From Mastigias papua (taxonomy: Eukaryota; Cnidaria; Scyphozoa; Rhizostomeae; Mastigiidae), in contig OZ025282.1 in assembly GCA_964019165.1 (NCBI GenBank), positions 1,268,001 through 1,332,000 of the forward strand: a DNA stretch of 64,000 bases. The letters are read 5' to 3'. Shown here one piece after another: positions 10,716 to 24,253 of this stretch. The notes beneath the pieces are model-generated. The model did no database searches and was not told the origin of the DNA. It saw only the letters and a list, made by a program, of their open reading frames with translations. Made by a program: the position numbers and the translations under genes. Each line of letters begins with the position of its first letter. The first letter of the stretch is position 1.

Positions 10716-12120
10716 TTTTACAAAATCTAAGAAAATTTAAGGAATGAGACTACAAGTTATTAAAATGGTTTAGACATCTTGTGGGTGTCGTACCCGTACA
10801 ATTCCCGATATGTCAGTCAGTGCAAGTATTTCATTTCGTCTACTTTTAACTTACTAGAGATATGGACATGGGGAGTTGCAGGTGCTAACAGACTGTTGAA
10901 ATAGTGTCGTTAAAGATACCCTAGAATCAACTTCAAGAGCTATTTCAGTGTTTAAGTGTTGTCTGCTAAATTACTTGTGTTCTATGTATAAATAACGCAC
11001 AAAATACCTCCGGATAGTTTTTCGGTTATGCGCCGAGGGAGGACAAAATGGTATATATGACTGACATACTTTGAAGTACTGACATACTACTGTGTTCCAC
11101 AGAGCTCTATAATGCCACGCCCATATAATACCACGCCCGTATAGTGCCATTTAATCTATTGTGTTTCAAGGAGTTTTGTATTGAAGTTCTATATTTGGGG
11201 TCTATATTGGAGTATATGTGCTTCATAAAGCCCTTTTAGCTCGGTTAGGCTACCTTTAAAGTGTTCATTTACCTGATCGTCAAATACCAAGCTGTTTTAA
11301 CTTGATACTAAACCCTCAGTGGCTTGAACGTTGTTTCTTTGTCACCTCGTGAGCAGAAACTAACTGTTACCGGGGTTACAGAGGCACACCTTATAAGATG
11401 AACTAGAATGGAGTTGCTGTGCATGGCCAATAGTTAGGGTGTTATCACGTCTTTACCCTATTGCTGCTTTACAGGGGACCTTCTTTTGGGAAGTTAACAT
11501 ATTGTCAAGTCTTTAGAGAAGACCTTACGTAAACCTAAACCCATATATCAAACCATAACTTACTTCAGCTTGTAGAATATGTTTCGATTGACTAGCTCTA
11601 AATTAGCTTTCGTTATTGAGAACAGTTTATAGCCGTAAACAGTTTTAAGCGCTATTACGTGTACTTAAAGACTTTGGAAAGGAGAGACGGCATTTATCCT
11701 CACATTTATCCTTTATCCTACTTGCTAGAGGCAAGATATTAAGATCATTACTTTAAGTTATGCCTTGGAGCTAGGATAGCGAATGAGCTAAAAATGATAT
11801 ATTGTGCTTATGTTCTATAGAGATTAAAGAGGACTCTCGTGTCCAAGAATGTATGCCAGAAAATGTGCAACTACTCCTTTTATTACTTCGAAGTTACTTG
11901 TGAAATTCCTGCATTCGGAGATAGATCTCCTCTTCTATATTTCTTGGTTTAGTTCAGTTGTGATGGACAGATCCTATTCTTGCAATGAAAGTATGGTATA
12001 AAGATTGTTTGCTAGTGAAACTGAAAGTGCCAGAATATGAGGTAGGCTGTGGTTTCTTTTGTTCTGGAGTATTAGAATCCATTTGCTTGAAATCAAGAAA
12101 GCACTGATCCATATGGATCT
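10716..12120. other. no recognisable gene
   Basis: No domain-bearing ORF. A short 16-bp near-repeat (ATAATGCCACGCCCAT and variants) lies at about 11109-11150. Confidence 0.5.
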
Positions 12121-12528
12121 TTCAGTATTGGATACGATTCAGTATTGGATACGATTCAGTATTGGATACGATTCAGTATTGGATACGATTCAGTATTGGA
12201 TACGATTCAGTATTGGACACGATTCAGTATTGGACACGATTCAGTATTGGATACGATTCAGTATTGGATACGATTCAGTATTGGATACGATTCAGTATTG
12301 GATACGATTCAGTATTGGACACGATTCAGTATTGGATACGATTCAGTATTGGACACGATTCAGTATTGGATACGATTCAGTATTGGATACGATTCAGTAT
12401 TGGATACGATTCAGTATTGGATACGATTCAGTATTGGATACGATTCAGTATTGGATACGATTCAGTATTGGATACGATTCAGTATTGGACACGATTCAGT
12501 ATTGGATACGATTCAGTATTGGACACGA
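12121..12528. repeat. 17-bp minisatellite, exactly 24 copies
   Basis: The unit TTCAGTATTGGATACGA is repeated head to tail 24 times over 408 bp without indels. The only variation is T or C at one position (GGATACG or GGACACG); the C form is in units 6, 7, 12, 14, 22 and 24. Because 17 is not a multiple of 3, all three forward frames stay open and give the same rotated repeat peptide, so the long ORFs here are artefacts of the array. Confidence 0.98.
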
Positions 12529-13404
12529 GTAGTAGGCAATTACAGTTGGATTCATTTTATTAATAATATAATAATAATAATAAATCGACTTTTTATACAG
12601 GATAATCTATCAGTGCCGAAATGACCTGTTGTCACTAGAGTCCTGTTCCTAACGTCAAATGAAAAGTAAAAAATCTTACAGTAAAATCATTAAAAATATA
12701 GTTTATGCCTATTTAGACAGTGTGAGAATTCATTCAGAAAGCTACCACGAACTGCATACCAGTACCTCTCCTTGCTTTTCGCCAAAATTGTAGCTTCACT
12801 TTAGTAGCCTTCATTTGGCTTTCATGAAATTTGCGCCAGAAGTATCAATTTCCTATTGAAACCATTGTTTGGTTTTTGAGAGACTTCGAGAGATAGGGCC
12901 CCATGAAGCGTGTTTGTTTTCAACGTCATTTTCAACGTGCAGATGCAGCTGGTGGGTCGTTCTCGGGGATGAAGTTTATCAATAGATCAGGAATGGGCAG
13001 CCTTTTAACATATGGGCCAGATTTCTGATGTCTTGACTATTGATCAGACTGGCGGGACTGGAATGGGCTGAATCGATGCAAGATGACATCTCTGTATGTC
13101 TTTCTGTCTGTGTAACACTGTAGTGTTACAAAAATGCTAATATTCTCGCTTGGAGAGTCTTAAAAAAGTTTTAGTACTGAAATCATGAAATAGCTTAGAA
13201 AGTTTTAGTAATAGGCGAAAACACTTTCCTATAAAAAAGCGTGAAATGCAGGTTGTTGATGAGGTCACCCAACTTCGGCCTCCATATACGTTCTCGTAGA
13301 ATCTAAACATTTTCTACCGAGCTTCATAGCAGAGGTAGTTAACTTGCTTCTGGGGATTGTGACGAAGTTCTTTGCACAGGCGTGCACAAGCCTTGAAAAG
13401 TGGC
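12529..13404. other. no recognisable gene; short (AAT)n run
   Basis: A short AAT/ATA run lies at about 12558-12585, just after the minisatellite. Nothing else is recognised. Confidence 0.5.
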
Positions 13405-14484
13405 TCAATGCTTACAGTAGAAGCTTAAATTTGAGCAAGCAGTGCGAAATGTTTCTGACGAATAAAAGGGTGATTGGAAATCCACTAGCTCCATTGGCAG
13501 CATAGCCAACAGACCTATGCTCCAAATGGACATGAGGAAGGTAGATATCTGCTCTGGCCTGTGGAAGTCAGCAACTCTTCCTTTAGACTTGCTTCTAAGT
13601 TCTTTGCTAGGATTCACAAACTTAAGCAGTCCCCACTCCCGACTGCACTTGAAATGATTTGAAGTGAATAAAGCAACTATTTGCAATGTCTACAATGAGG
13701 TTTCTCTCAAACCCAACAATATAAAAATGTAGGTTACGAAGAGGCTGCTGGTGACTTTGGAATAAATACACTTTTAGATCATCCATATGCAACTGCATGC
13801 CAACCATGTACAGTCATCAAATCGCGTAATGCTTTAACTTTATACTAGTCTCCTCCGTAAGTCCTTTAGCAATGAGTAGCATGAAACACTCTGCTGTGAT
13901 ATACATTCGCTGGCAAAATATTCCTTGTTCCTTCCTTCAACCTTCATCTTCCACCTTTCGTAGTCTTTCGGTGTCTTTTGGAGTTGCTGTATAACACTGC
14001 AATCTATGCTGTTCCCTATTATTTTGTGATTCTATTGACGCCATGTACAATTGACTTTCCTTCATGTTGTCAGTTCTATTTCAGGTTAAATGCTTCAAAT
14101 TTCAGGCTGCACTTTAGCTTGCTGGCCGGAGGCTGTCCTTCCCTGCAATAGAATCTATAATATTAACAGCTTCTCTGATCATTCTTACGACTGAAAGTTC
14201 ATCTCAGCGTGTTTACAGCGAATATTCGTATGTTTTAGCCACACCCTTTGTAGTTTGAAATTTTGCAGATGTTCACGATTATCCTGTCTCATTACGAATT
14301 CAAGATGTGCGTTGTAGCATGTATGTAACTGGTGATCCCCATATATCGATCCACTTTTCTTCATGCACGAAGCTAAGTGGGCGATGTACAGACAAGATTT
14401 TTGGTAGGTTTTTATCAAGTCATCAATATATAGATGTCGTGTATACCATGAGTACGTTGACACATTCCTACGATACAATTCCAA
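13405..14484 (-). pseudogene. decayed RT of a YMDD-type non-LTR lineage
   Basis: On the minus strand the reading frames can be placed along an RT of the type whose catalytic block is LLYMDDLKLY. An upstream block TRHLYIDDLIK...LYIAHL lies at 14484-14185. A GIF(C)Q...LTEE block at about 13950-13870 fits the GIFQGDSLSP region. The block LHMDDLKVY...GFERNLIVDI lies at 13807-13622. Spacing between blocks is right, but stops, frameshifts and a Tyr-to-His change in the catalytic motif mark it as long dead. It is unlike the CR1/L2-like relics elsewhere in the window. Confidence 0.5.
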
Positions 14485-15298
14485 GCCATCGGCAGCTTTT
14501 AATTGTTGTCGTCATCCAGTGTGTGTGAGAACCTTGATCTTAATTCTCACATAAAGGAATACTGCATGTTTCATAGATTAAGCCGTTTATAATGAGATAG
14601 AGGACACAAATGATTTCTCATTTGACATTTAAATGTTGCTCAACGAAATTGTGTATGTTGAATGTAGCTGTTACCTCAAACTTTCATGTCTGATCAACTG
14701 CTTTGCTCATCTGCTTTTACAGCAAAATGAGTCATTGGCAGAGCTTTATATCTCTCAGCTGCTGATAAACATTCGAACTACCCGTTCCCAAACTTTCTAA
14801 ACTGAGGATAGGTCATTTTACCGTTTGAGTTTAAGGGATAGTCCTTGTGATATTATTCATTTTGTGAAATTTATGATTTCCTTATTTTCATTAATGTATA
14901 GATTTAGTCTAAAATTCAGCTAGTTTCGCGGTTGCTTTTAATCGATTCTCCGATGATCCCAAAACCGGTACTATTAGATTGTTGTTTGAAATGAATAGTG
15001 TTCTGTTTGTTTACATGAATAAGTATATATTTAAGATTTTGACAAATAGTTATTTTCATTCAGACACTCTTCGTTTGTGCTCTCGATCTAATTCGTTCTA
15101 TTTGCGGCAGAAGGTTTGTATTTGGTCACACATCCCATTAGTTTCAAGTATGTCATGCTATTCCATTTGAGAATACCTTCTAGTAAGCCAAATTTCGTTA
15201 GAGGAAGGGAGATGGTTTTTTGAAGGAAAAAAGAATTCCTTCCTCATTCCATTATTTGGCTACCAGTTCTGTGATTTTTTGCAGATGCTATAAAATCG

Positions 15299-15351
15299 CA
15301 GAACCACACCGATGAGAGAAAGAGTTATGTTTTCTCATCTGTTTGGTTCTG
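15299..15351. repeat. 53-base imperfect hairpin
   Basis: Arms CAGAACCACACCGATGAGAG and its near-complement (TCTCATCTGTTTGGTTCTG) pair with a few mismatches around an 8-9-base loop. A second small stem, GTTCTGTGATTTT/AAAATCGCAGAAC, lies directly upstream and shares bases with it. It could be a small fold-back element or a precursor RNA. Confidence 0.5.
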
Positions 15352-17383
15352 TGATTCATTATAAAGCTGTGGCTTCCATTAAATGCAGAAATTGAAGTCG
15401 GATGTTCCTAGTAACGAGCCTTGTTGCACTTCTTTGCAATTGTTTATTTTGATTTGGGAAAATCTTTCAGCTTCGATTTGCAATCTCCCTTGTCATAATT
15501 AATAACACTTTCCATTATGCCTCTTTGTCGTGAACATTGAATTTGAGACGATCTAGATTCTATATATATCTGCATGGTATCATGATATGGCAGCAAAACA
15601 TATGGCACCACTAATAGATTACCCACCTTTTGCAGCAATCATTCGACCCTTGACAACTGCAACAGGTAGGTAGCCTTACAGATGATATTGATGGAAATGA
15701 GCCCTTTCGTCCCGATAGTGTAGAAAGCAGCTTGAGATATTTCGTCCAACTCTCTCACTGTCCTTTATTCTGTCTAGCTCTCAGTCGTTCTTTCTGTCTG
15801 TTTGATTCTCTAATTTTTGTTTGAATTATGTATTTTCACCACGTTGCACTTACGCATGTTCAATATACAAATAGTAGGAAATTTTATCTTGAAGATCTTT
15901 ACATATATGGAGTCGCATTTTGCGTTTCAAAGCTTACTTTCTGATCATGACAGGTGCTAAGCGTGCGAACTTCAGTATTGATACAAGGCCTAACTACTTT
16001 GAAAGCCAGCGTAGAAAGCAGCAATTCATTACTATCGCTTAAGAAAGCAGAGTTGCATGTTCTTTTTGTTAAGAACACAGCCGGGCCCTTTTAAGCGTCC
16101 GGGTCCTCGGTCCACGTCAGATTTGCCCGCCTGGTCAGTACGTCCTTTGGTGAGCTTCATATGTGTCATGTGGTGCAAGTTAGACACCCGCAGAATTTTT
16201 ATATCAGCACAGCATTGTTGATGGCATTTTTAATGGTGTGTACCATGAGTGTGTGGTAAGCTTTTTGCTTCATTCCAACCCTTAGTATTTGCACCGAATG
16301 CATGTCTCAGTCATTTTTTTGTTTTGTATTCAATCGTGTTCCGTGACTTTTCAGGAAAGGAACATCGATGAAGCATGGGTCTTGTATGTTATGTGCTTCA
16401 GGACCAGGGGCCATAACGAAATGTTTTGATCTATGTCCGTCCGTAATAGAACTTTCTTCGCCTTCTGATTTTTGCCTGTTGCATCTATCAATCCTCAAGT
16501 TAGTGTTTTCAGCACTCCTAACCAAGGAGGATAATGGAGAGAAAGCTCAGTTTAGAGCAGTTTGGTTCATTTCGTCTAGGCCTTCAAAGTATCAATTGTC
16601 CGTCTGTAACGCAGTTGAATTTCGTAGTAGGCTAAACAGCCCATGTGTTTATAGAAAAGATCGAACTTTTTCTACTCCGTTGTATAGCAAGATGACTGTT
16701 GATCTTACGAAATAGTCACTCACAAAATGGCGAACTATAGGTGAACATCCTATTATATCAGTGATTAATAGCAATGAGAACACTCTGATGTTATCCCCAA
16801 ATACATCAACAATCTGTTGTCTATGAACGGTAGTCGGCAATTTGGAAAGCTGGTCTTCTAGTGCAAGTAATTTCCTCCTCTTTTACTCTGTTTGGTTTTT
16901 ATCCATACTTGTTTGTCTTCTTTGAATGGTGGTTGCTTTGGTTTAGAGCAGAATTAAGTAGTGTCGAGGAGAGAATTAAGTACAGTTTTTTTTATACTCC
17001 ATTAAAAATTAAAAAAGTATAGTACTAATTGACTAAACATACGCCTGACACTACACTACTATAGAAACGATACCCCTAGGAAGGAGCATATATCATGTCT
17101 ACCCAGGGGTCATAACATAGGTATAACGAAGAAAATAATAGGAAAAAGTAAGTTAAGATATCTTGCAACCAAACATTTGCCAATGGCAATTGAAATCACA
17201 GGTTGAAAAGACTGGCAACATAGCACTCTTTTTCAGTTGATAATCGTTAACTCAAACTCTTTATGGAACATCGAAATTTGTTCAAACTATCGAATGTTCA
17301 GGTAGTCGGACAGTATGTCTATAGAGGACCCAAGCGTAGGGGATTGAAAATTCGTTTGAGCTAGGTTAGCGAATACTCGAGAT

Positions 17384-17415
17384 ATCGGACAGTCCAGTTA
17401 TCGGACAGTCCAGTT
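17384..17415. repeat. two tandem 16-bp units
   Basis: ATCGGACAGTCCAGTT occurs twice, with related TCGGACAGT and TATCGAAT motifs at 17288-17320 and after the array. Motifs of this kind are seen in pogo/Tigger-like transposon ends, but no complete terminal repeat was found. Confidence 0.6.
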
Positions 17416-20352
17416 ATCGAATATGTATGGCCACATGTTATTGAATACCTGTATTTAAGTACTGGATATGACCCACATTCCGTCCGATCGCTTGAGTTCT
17501 TTTGCCTATATTTTCATGCGCGGATATTTTTATCTGAAAATAGCTGTTTTTGTGCATTCTCAATATCATAAGAATTTCATTGGAAAGGGATTATTTGCCG
17601 TTCCTGCTTTTCTAAACTGATATCAGTGAGCATAATTTATTAATAGCCGAAGATCCACCTTTTTGAAGTTTCATCGCAGCCTATTGTCCAAATATTTCTC
17701 AAAAAACCCGAATCGAAGTTAGCGCTATTTTTGTAGCTCTCAGTTACTAGGACGGTTCAAGAGCAGGGGTTTAGCTGCTTCGGAGGTGTTGGGGTGCCAC
17801 ATATCCAAATTCTAAGACCTTAGGCATCACTTCGTCAGGCAAAGATAACATATATAACGGACAAAATGCTCCATTTGAGCAGAAACATTCTAGTGAATCT
17901 CTTGTATTCATGAGTTCATTGAATTGAATTGAAATTTGCCTGAAATGTGTTGGGAAATTTCGTGCAGAAGTTTTTGACACTCCCTCCAATGCTTGAACTT
18001 AAAATATCCATCTTATTGCAATTAAACTTCCGTGGATGTTCCACGTAGCAGTAAAGCGCTCTAAGTAGAAGATGAGAAATTCTTGGGGGGTTGATTTTCC
18101 TTAATGTTTAGAAGATAATTTTCATGTGCAGCCGTTTTAGATGTAACGATGCTGATCTGACAGTCAGGAATGAAAGCTCGGCAAATGGACCAAAACGATT
18201 GAAGTGCATGTTAAGAAAAGGTACGTGGTTCAAAACGGGTGGGATTCAAAAAATTTCTGTTGGCTATCGACCCCTATCTCCTTCACTGTGTGGTTGCCAC
18301 CACTGCAAGTGATTGAATGGGTATCTTGAGGGGGGTGAACATACATGTCTCCTCCCTAGGTGGCAAGGCGGAGGCACTGTTTATTTGACTGAATTGAATT
18401 GCAAATTCCTCCTTAGTCTCAATCTTAACCGTCTACAAGTCATGTGAATTAGCGATTCTCACATCAGCTTTATAGAATAAAGTTATTAAAGCTTTATGAG
18501 CGATGGATTTATTAGGATTATTCGGTTTTCCAGGATTTTTGTAATATCATGTCGCTCGTTTCTTTTCTTCGACTGATCCTTGTTGCGAGACATTTTTCTA
18601 CTGATCCCTTTAATGTGCATCGAGTCCATTTCGAGCAGGTTTCTTAATTAAGATGCTTCGATTGAATTATGTGCCATATCTTGAAGGTCGTGTAGTAGAT
18701 CAGAGGTACAAATGTCTTAAAACTATGATACGATTCGCCTTCAGAAATGCTTTTATCAATACAATGAGGTACTTGAAACTCATTTTCATTCTAAATGACT
18801 CTAAATGCTTCTTATTTCTTTATTTTAAGTCACAATAAATTCATGTCGATAATTTACGACCGATACATGATGTTCTTGATAGGCGAAGCTACCAAATGAA
18901 TTGTGAAATCGAAATGTTGCCGCAATGAACGTTCACAAGTTGTTTTTATCTGTATCAATATTTAACATGATAGCAGTGTGCTTGATTTTCTGGAGATTAC
19001 TGTAGATGTATTTTGTAATAGCATTTCATACGATGAACTCCAAATGCACTTGATCTGCAGGGAGTGGTTTTGTACAGAATTTTTTTATAAATCATCTCAA
19101 TGAAAATTTAGTTTTCCCATACAGTGATTACATAAGTTATGATTGCAAGTTATTATATCCACGCAGAGTTGTACATACGAACATACAGCTACATATATAC
19201 AGAGACATACATGAAAATACATACATAGGAATAGATAAATTCGTACAATTAAGCTACATTGTCTGATAATTTTGAAGCTGCTTTATGCAACATTCAAGAA
19301 CCATTGTTCATACTAGATCACTTATAGGTGCATGCCGTACTATAGATGTTTCATGTCTATCATTAGGCCTGTTTTGCAACTTGCTCATTTTACTTTACTG
19401 CGTGCACTCTCATGGGCCAGGGAAGTGTTCAAAGCCAAGCCTCTTTGTGCAGCTAGCCAAATTGTGCTACAACAGATTTTTCAGTGTTTTAGAGTTTTCT
19501 GTGTGTTGAACTCGTATGCCCAAAAATGCTGATTGCTTTCTGTTAGAGTCCTCACTGGCCTGGGTTTTGTGTCTTACTCAGACTTCGATATTAACAAAGA
19601 GTTCCACCTCATTCTCTATCTTTCATAGGAAAATTTCCGTTCGGACACCCAGTGCAGCAAAGCTTTGTGTAAGGCCAACATTTGGTGTGTTTTTTCCCGT
19701 GACATAAGAAGCTTACTGTTCTAACACTTGTTTGCAATCCTCCTCTCGAATGTCACTGGTGCGTCTGTTTTCTTGCATATTAGGCCAATTTTTAATGTGA
19801 TCATGCTATCTTCTAATGACTGAATTGGATAAGTACACAGGATCAGAAGCATTTTCAGAATGAGATCAGATTTCATCTAGCTGACTTCATCTTGCACACT
19901 TCAATTTTACTTAACTTCATAAGAAATATAAGGCCACAAGTCGCTGCATAAATTCTTGTGGAAATTAGTTCTTTGTAATTGATTACTTCTTTCTTTCTTT
20001 CATGGTTTCAAACCAATTCCCGTTCCTATGTCACTCCAGCATTCGAATCCTGGTTGTGCTTCTCAAAATTGTAGTTTATCCCAATGCTCGACCTCTCAGT
20101 TAGAATTAAAATTTTGGGTAAGTGATCTTTGAATCAGAAAGATTGTTATACTATCTGTATGAGTTGTGCTAACTCCCTTCATTAGAGAGCAGCTAGTGTA
20201 CACAACATATTTTGACAACTGCCCAATTCGATCATTTGGCAATGGCCCAATACTCTACTAGGAAGCGAATATGGCTAGATATATGTTTTATGTAAAGACA
20301 AGAGGATTAAGGAGATTTGGGTGAAATCGAGGAGCTGGATTCTAACTGGCAA

Positions 20353-20445
20353 CCCTGGAAGTGGTTCGTCATGACTTGACTTTTTTGCGACTTGACAGGG
20401 GTAGCGAGTTCGAAACCCCGTTCTGGTCGACATTTTCTCACTCTT
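20353..20445 (+). mobile_element. probable tRNA-derived SINE head fragment
   Basis: TGGAAGTGGTTCGTCATGAC is followed by GCGACTTGACAGGGG and GCGAGTTCGAAACCCC, which resembles an A-box region and a B box (GGTTCGANNCC) at tRNA-like spacing. It does not fold into an intact tRNA gene and no target duplication was found, so a decayed SINE is more likely. Confidence 0.4.
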
Positions 20446-23400
20446 CCACTTTTATAGACATTTTACTTGCATGTTAATAGATAAACGTTTTTTTTGTTAT
20501 GAATGATTGATTCCTTCCATTTTGTTGGAGCCTTTCTACTGTTGACTTTCCATTCCAAAAGTCCATCTTTCGACTTTACTCTGTGAAAATCGCCTTTTAA
20601 TCCGATTAACCATCTCAGTTTACCTATACCCTCATATACATTTTGTTTCGATGGAAATAACTGCCATTGCATTTTTGAATACTCGAAACAGTAGGCTAAA
20701 CAAGTTTTCTTTCTAGGCTTATCAGTTCGGACAAAAATATTTTGAATGTTGACACAACAACAAAGGAAACGTTTAGAAATTAACTTCTGTTATTTTGCAT
20801 TCGGAACGTATGCTAGCAGATGTTTAGAAGGACAACAAGTTACTTTTCGTATTTTGCATCTAAGTCCAACTTTAATCTCTCTCTTAAAATATCGACTTTA
20901 CAACAAGAGACCTCGATCCTGCTCACAATAAATGCACAGTAAGTTACTTGACTATAGAGTATACTTGGTTTTTAATTTTGCTTGTAACATATTGCCTCTA
21001 CCTCGTGTGTTTGCTCACCTTATTTTGGCCTTAAAGGCTATAGCACATGGATTTTGCAATTGTGCTTTATATCTTCTGTATTATAAGCAAAAACCTTTGC
21101 ACGGGAATCGTTGTATGTTTGCCTTTGCGTTAGCTACAATTTCTTTTGTTCAAAATAGTAAGATTTTCTCGAAAAAATCGTCTATAAAACGCCATAGAAC
21201 TTTTGTTGTTATTGTTCAAGTAAAATAAAGTCTGCAAAATCGAATATTTGCTTCTCAAAAAAGTCTTTTTTAAGCTTTAAGAAAACCCCAAGGGTGCAGC
21301 ATCTTGTATATTAATAAGTTGCTTTCGTACTTAGCACCTGCCTTTTGTGCTAAAATAATCCTTAGTGTTTTTAGAGAAATTATATTAAGCGTCATTAGAA
21401 ATATTTTCGTCAATGTCTTAATTTTGAGCTTCCATTGCCTTCTTCTATCTTATTCATGTAGCCTGCTAGTGCTTTAAAATTCACGGAATGTGTCATCTTC
21501 ATATCATGAAATGTAGTAACTAAATACGAATAGACGTAAATCTTAAGAAATCAGAGACCCTTTGATGTCGTAAGGACAGATGCTGCAATATGCACTAAGA
21601 TGATGTCGTTGATCGTTTGTGGTAGATAGTCACTGAGAGCTAAAGTTACAAAGCTTGAACCTCTGGCATCAGATTGGCGGTGGCGAGAGGAGGAATCTTA
21701 CTCTTGATATCTCCCAGATTTGAAAATCTAATCTATGAACTTTGATTATCTTTCCTCCTACTGTTTACGAACATGGCTCTTGCTTGGACTGTTCTACTTT
21801 TGGTGAAATTTTTAGATGTAGTCATCCTGGCAGAACATGTTAGCTGACTTATTCGTTCATTCATTCAATCTTTCACTCATTCTTCCATCCATCCCATCCA
21901 TCCATCAATTCATTCTTTCATTCGTATGTTATATAAAATATTTACTCAATCTTTAATTCATCACCTCTTCACTGTTCGTATTTTTGATACGAAAGATTAA
22001 ATATCTCGAACAATCGCTAATTCTGAGCAAATTTTTGTACGGTTGATGCCTCATATCGCGTGAAGTGTTTTATATTTTATCCCTTAATCACTTCTGATCA
22101 TTTATAATTTATCACCGATTGGTTCATATTTTGCGCAGCATAGATAAAATCGGCTGTTTGTTCAAGAAGTCCTCAAACTTTTGCCGTTTATCATAGTAAC
22201 AGGTGGCTTGGGTTATCTTTTTTCCGAATTTATATTTCGTGTTTACAGACGGAGTCTCAAACAGAAATCTGCATTATATCATAGTATCGTTCACAGTTTT
22301 CCTTTACTTTGTATTTGTGCGGTGAAACAAAATGAAATTTCTTCATGTTTTGTTTCTAGACTATATTATCAAAAGTTTTAGTTTTAATCCAGAGTACATG
22401 TTATAGCAATACGCAAAAGTAATCGTAAAAACCTAAAACTTTTTCGATTACTATTGGAAATTATACGTTCCTCTCCTAGCTCTCCTCGAAAGTCCCCTCT
22501 ACAGATATTATCTGACTATTTTACCACCGGCGGACTATTGGGAAGGAGAGGGCGGCGGGGGATCCCAAATAATTTTCAAGAGAATTGAAAGTTTGAGCTT
22601 GAGTTTTAGGCAAGTCCTCCATAAAGTGGAAATGTAAAGAAAAACAGCCCAGTTATCATCGTCTCAACGCAGAGGAAATTAACCAGAATCAACTACAATA
22701 TCACTAACGTCAAGCGTCCAATTAGCATTACGAACAATTTACTTCCATGAACTGCATGTTTCATTTAACAGTAGTACTCCTTTGTCCTTTTCGTGAACTC
22801 ACTGGCCTAGCACTGTACCTGAGTTTACAGATTTTTAGAAAGTCTTTGTTCAATTATAGTACAATCAGATCACGTGCCATTGAAGAATCGTGGCTATCGC
22901 AACTCAAGTTCAGCATAAGAACTATAGCACTGAAGATGCGTTCAACTGTTACAGTACCAATAGAAGGAGCTTTTCATGCTTGATAGGCCGTTCCAAATTT
23001 GTCTGCAAGTTCATATCTATCCCATTTCCAGTATTTATCACAAACGATGCATGTTCTCACGTTTATTTCAGTTCCCCGGCATCTGAGTTTAGGCAGTCTT
23101 CAAATCATGTGACTAGGTGACGCCTAGTTTGGTGTTCTTTGCACACTTCTTTACAGCATCTACTGCATTAATTTCGAACCAAGGCTCCACATTGTTATCA
23201 CTAAAGATTTAGTGCCATGTTACAAGCTAAATTTTCTAAGATGCATAACAAATAGATCAACACTGCCTACCTTTTCGAGGAATTTGAAAGGCGTGGCTGT
23301 TCAATATTTTCCTGGAAACTTGGTAGTGTGTTTCCCTTCAATGACGTTCATTATATATTGAGATGAATCTATGGGCGGATCCAGGCAGACTTGAGACATT

Positions 23401-24007
23401 AGCACTCTGTATCACACCCATTTCCCCACATCTATCTCATATGTGTTTATATACCACGGAGCTTTCATTTTTATTTTTTCAATTATTCGTTGAAATTGAA
23501 CTTTAGTTAGAAAGCCCAGGTTTATTATCATTTTAAGAATGAAATCAACGACGAGTGGCATTTCCATCTTTCATTTCTATTTCATTTAGTCATATCTATC
23601 CACGATATTCATTCTGCTGCTTTATAAAAGTAAATTAAGTTAAGACTTAAAAATTACAATGTTCTATCTAATTAGCCTAAAATATGGTTGCCACAAGAAT
23701 ATCGAGAGAATTGCTTAAAAACTTATCTTTCATGGATTCGCACATCTAATTTCTGTTAGCTCTAAAGGTGATATTTAAGATTTTATTTGAATCATACAGT
23801 TGATTCGGTATTTCTTATGGGTGGAGAGATACTATTGCAGGCTTTTGGACCAGTGTACAAAAATCCTTTGGTATACTCTAATTTCAGTCTATGCACATGG
23901 AAGTCCTTGCTGTTCCTTTTGCTGTATTTGGCATGACAGATCTTTCTACGAAATTATTTTGTAGGCCATCAGGACAAAGTTGTTTGACAATGTTGTGCGT
24001 CATTACC
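20446..24007. other. no recognisable gene; TTCA/ATCC low complexity
   Basis: Only short ORFs without domains. A degenerate TTCAT/ATCC tetranucleotide stretch lies at about 21851-21923. Confidence 0.5.
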
Positions 24008-24107
24008 GTTCGGTCATAGGTCATTAGATGGTTTGCTTTCAGGGAGTTCGGTCATAGGCCATTAGATGATTTGCTTTCAGGGAGTTCGGTCATAGGTCAT
24101 TAGATGA
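24008..24107. repeat. 38-bp tandem repeat, 2.6 copies
   Basis: GTTCGGTCATAGGTCATTAG continues through ATGGTTTGCTTTCAGGGA and repeats at 24008-24045, 24046-24083 and partly at 24084-24107, with two differences between the full units. Confidence 0.95.
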
Positions 24108-24253
24108 ACTTTCCCGAAATATGGCCGCGAATTATGCAAGTAGGAAACAAACACATATTGAATTAAAGTCAGCATGGGAAGCAAAGTCTTCCATTAGCAC
24201 CTATTGACATGTATTACGGGTTCTGTGTAGAGGCACTTTGCCCAGGTAGGCAG

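Larger units (their letters stand above)
14485..20352. other. no recognisable gene
   Basis: The longest ORF (16368-16715) has no recognisable domain. A pre-miRNA-like hairpin (15299-15351) and a 2-copy 16-bp repeat (17384-17415) are the only structures noticed. Confidence 0.5.

Noticed and set aside
12059..12624. Three long overlapping forward ORFs with a repeated peptide
   Set aside because: They are the same 17-bp minisatellite read in three frames. The repeat has no stop in any frame, so openness is not evidence of coding.
16368..16715. A 115-codon plus-strand ORF
   Set aside because: No motif, signal peptide or flanking splice signals of note; length is within chance for this much sequence.
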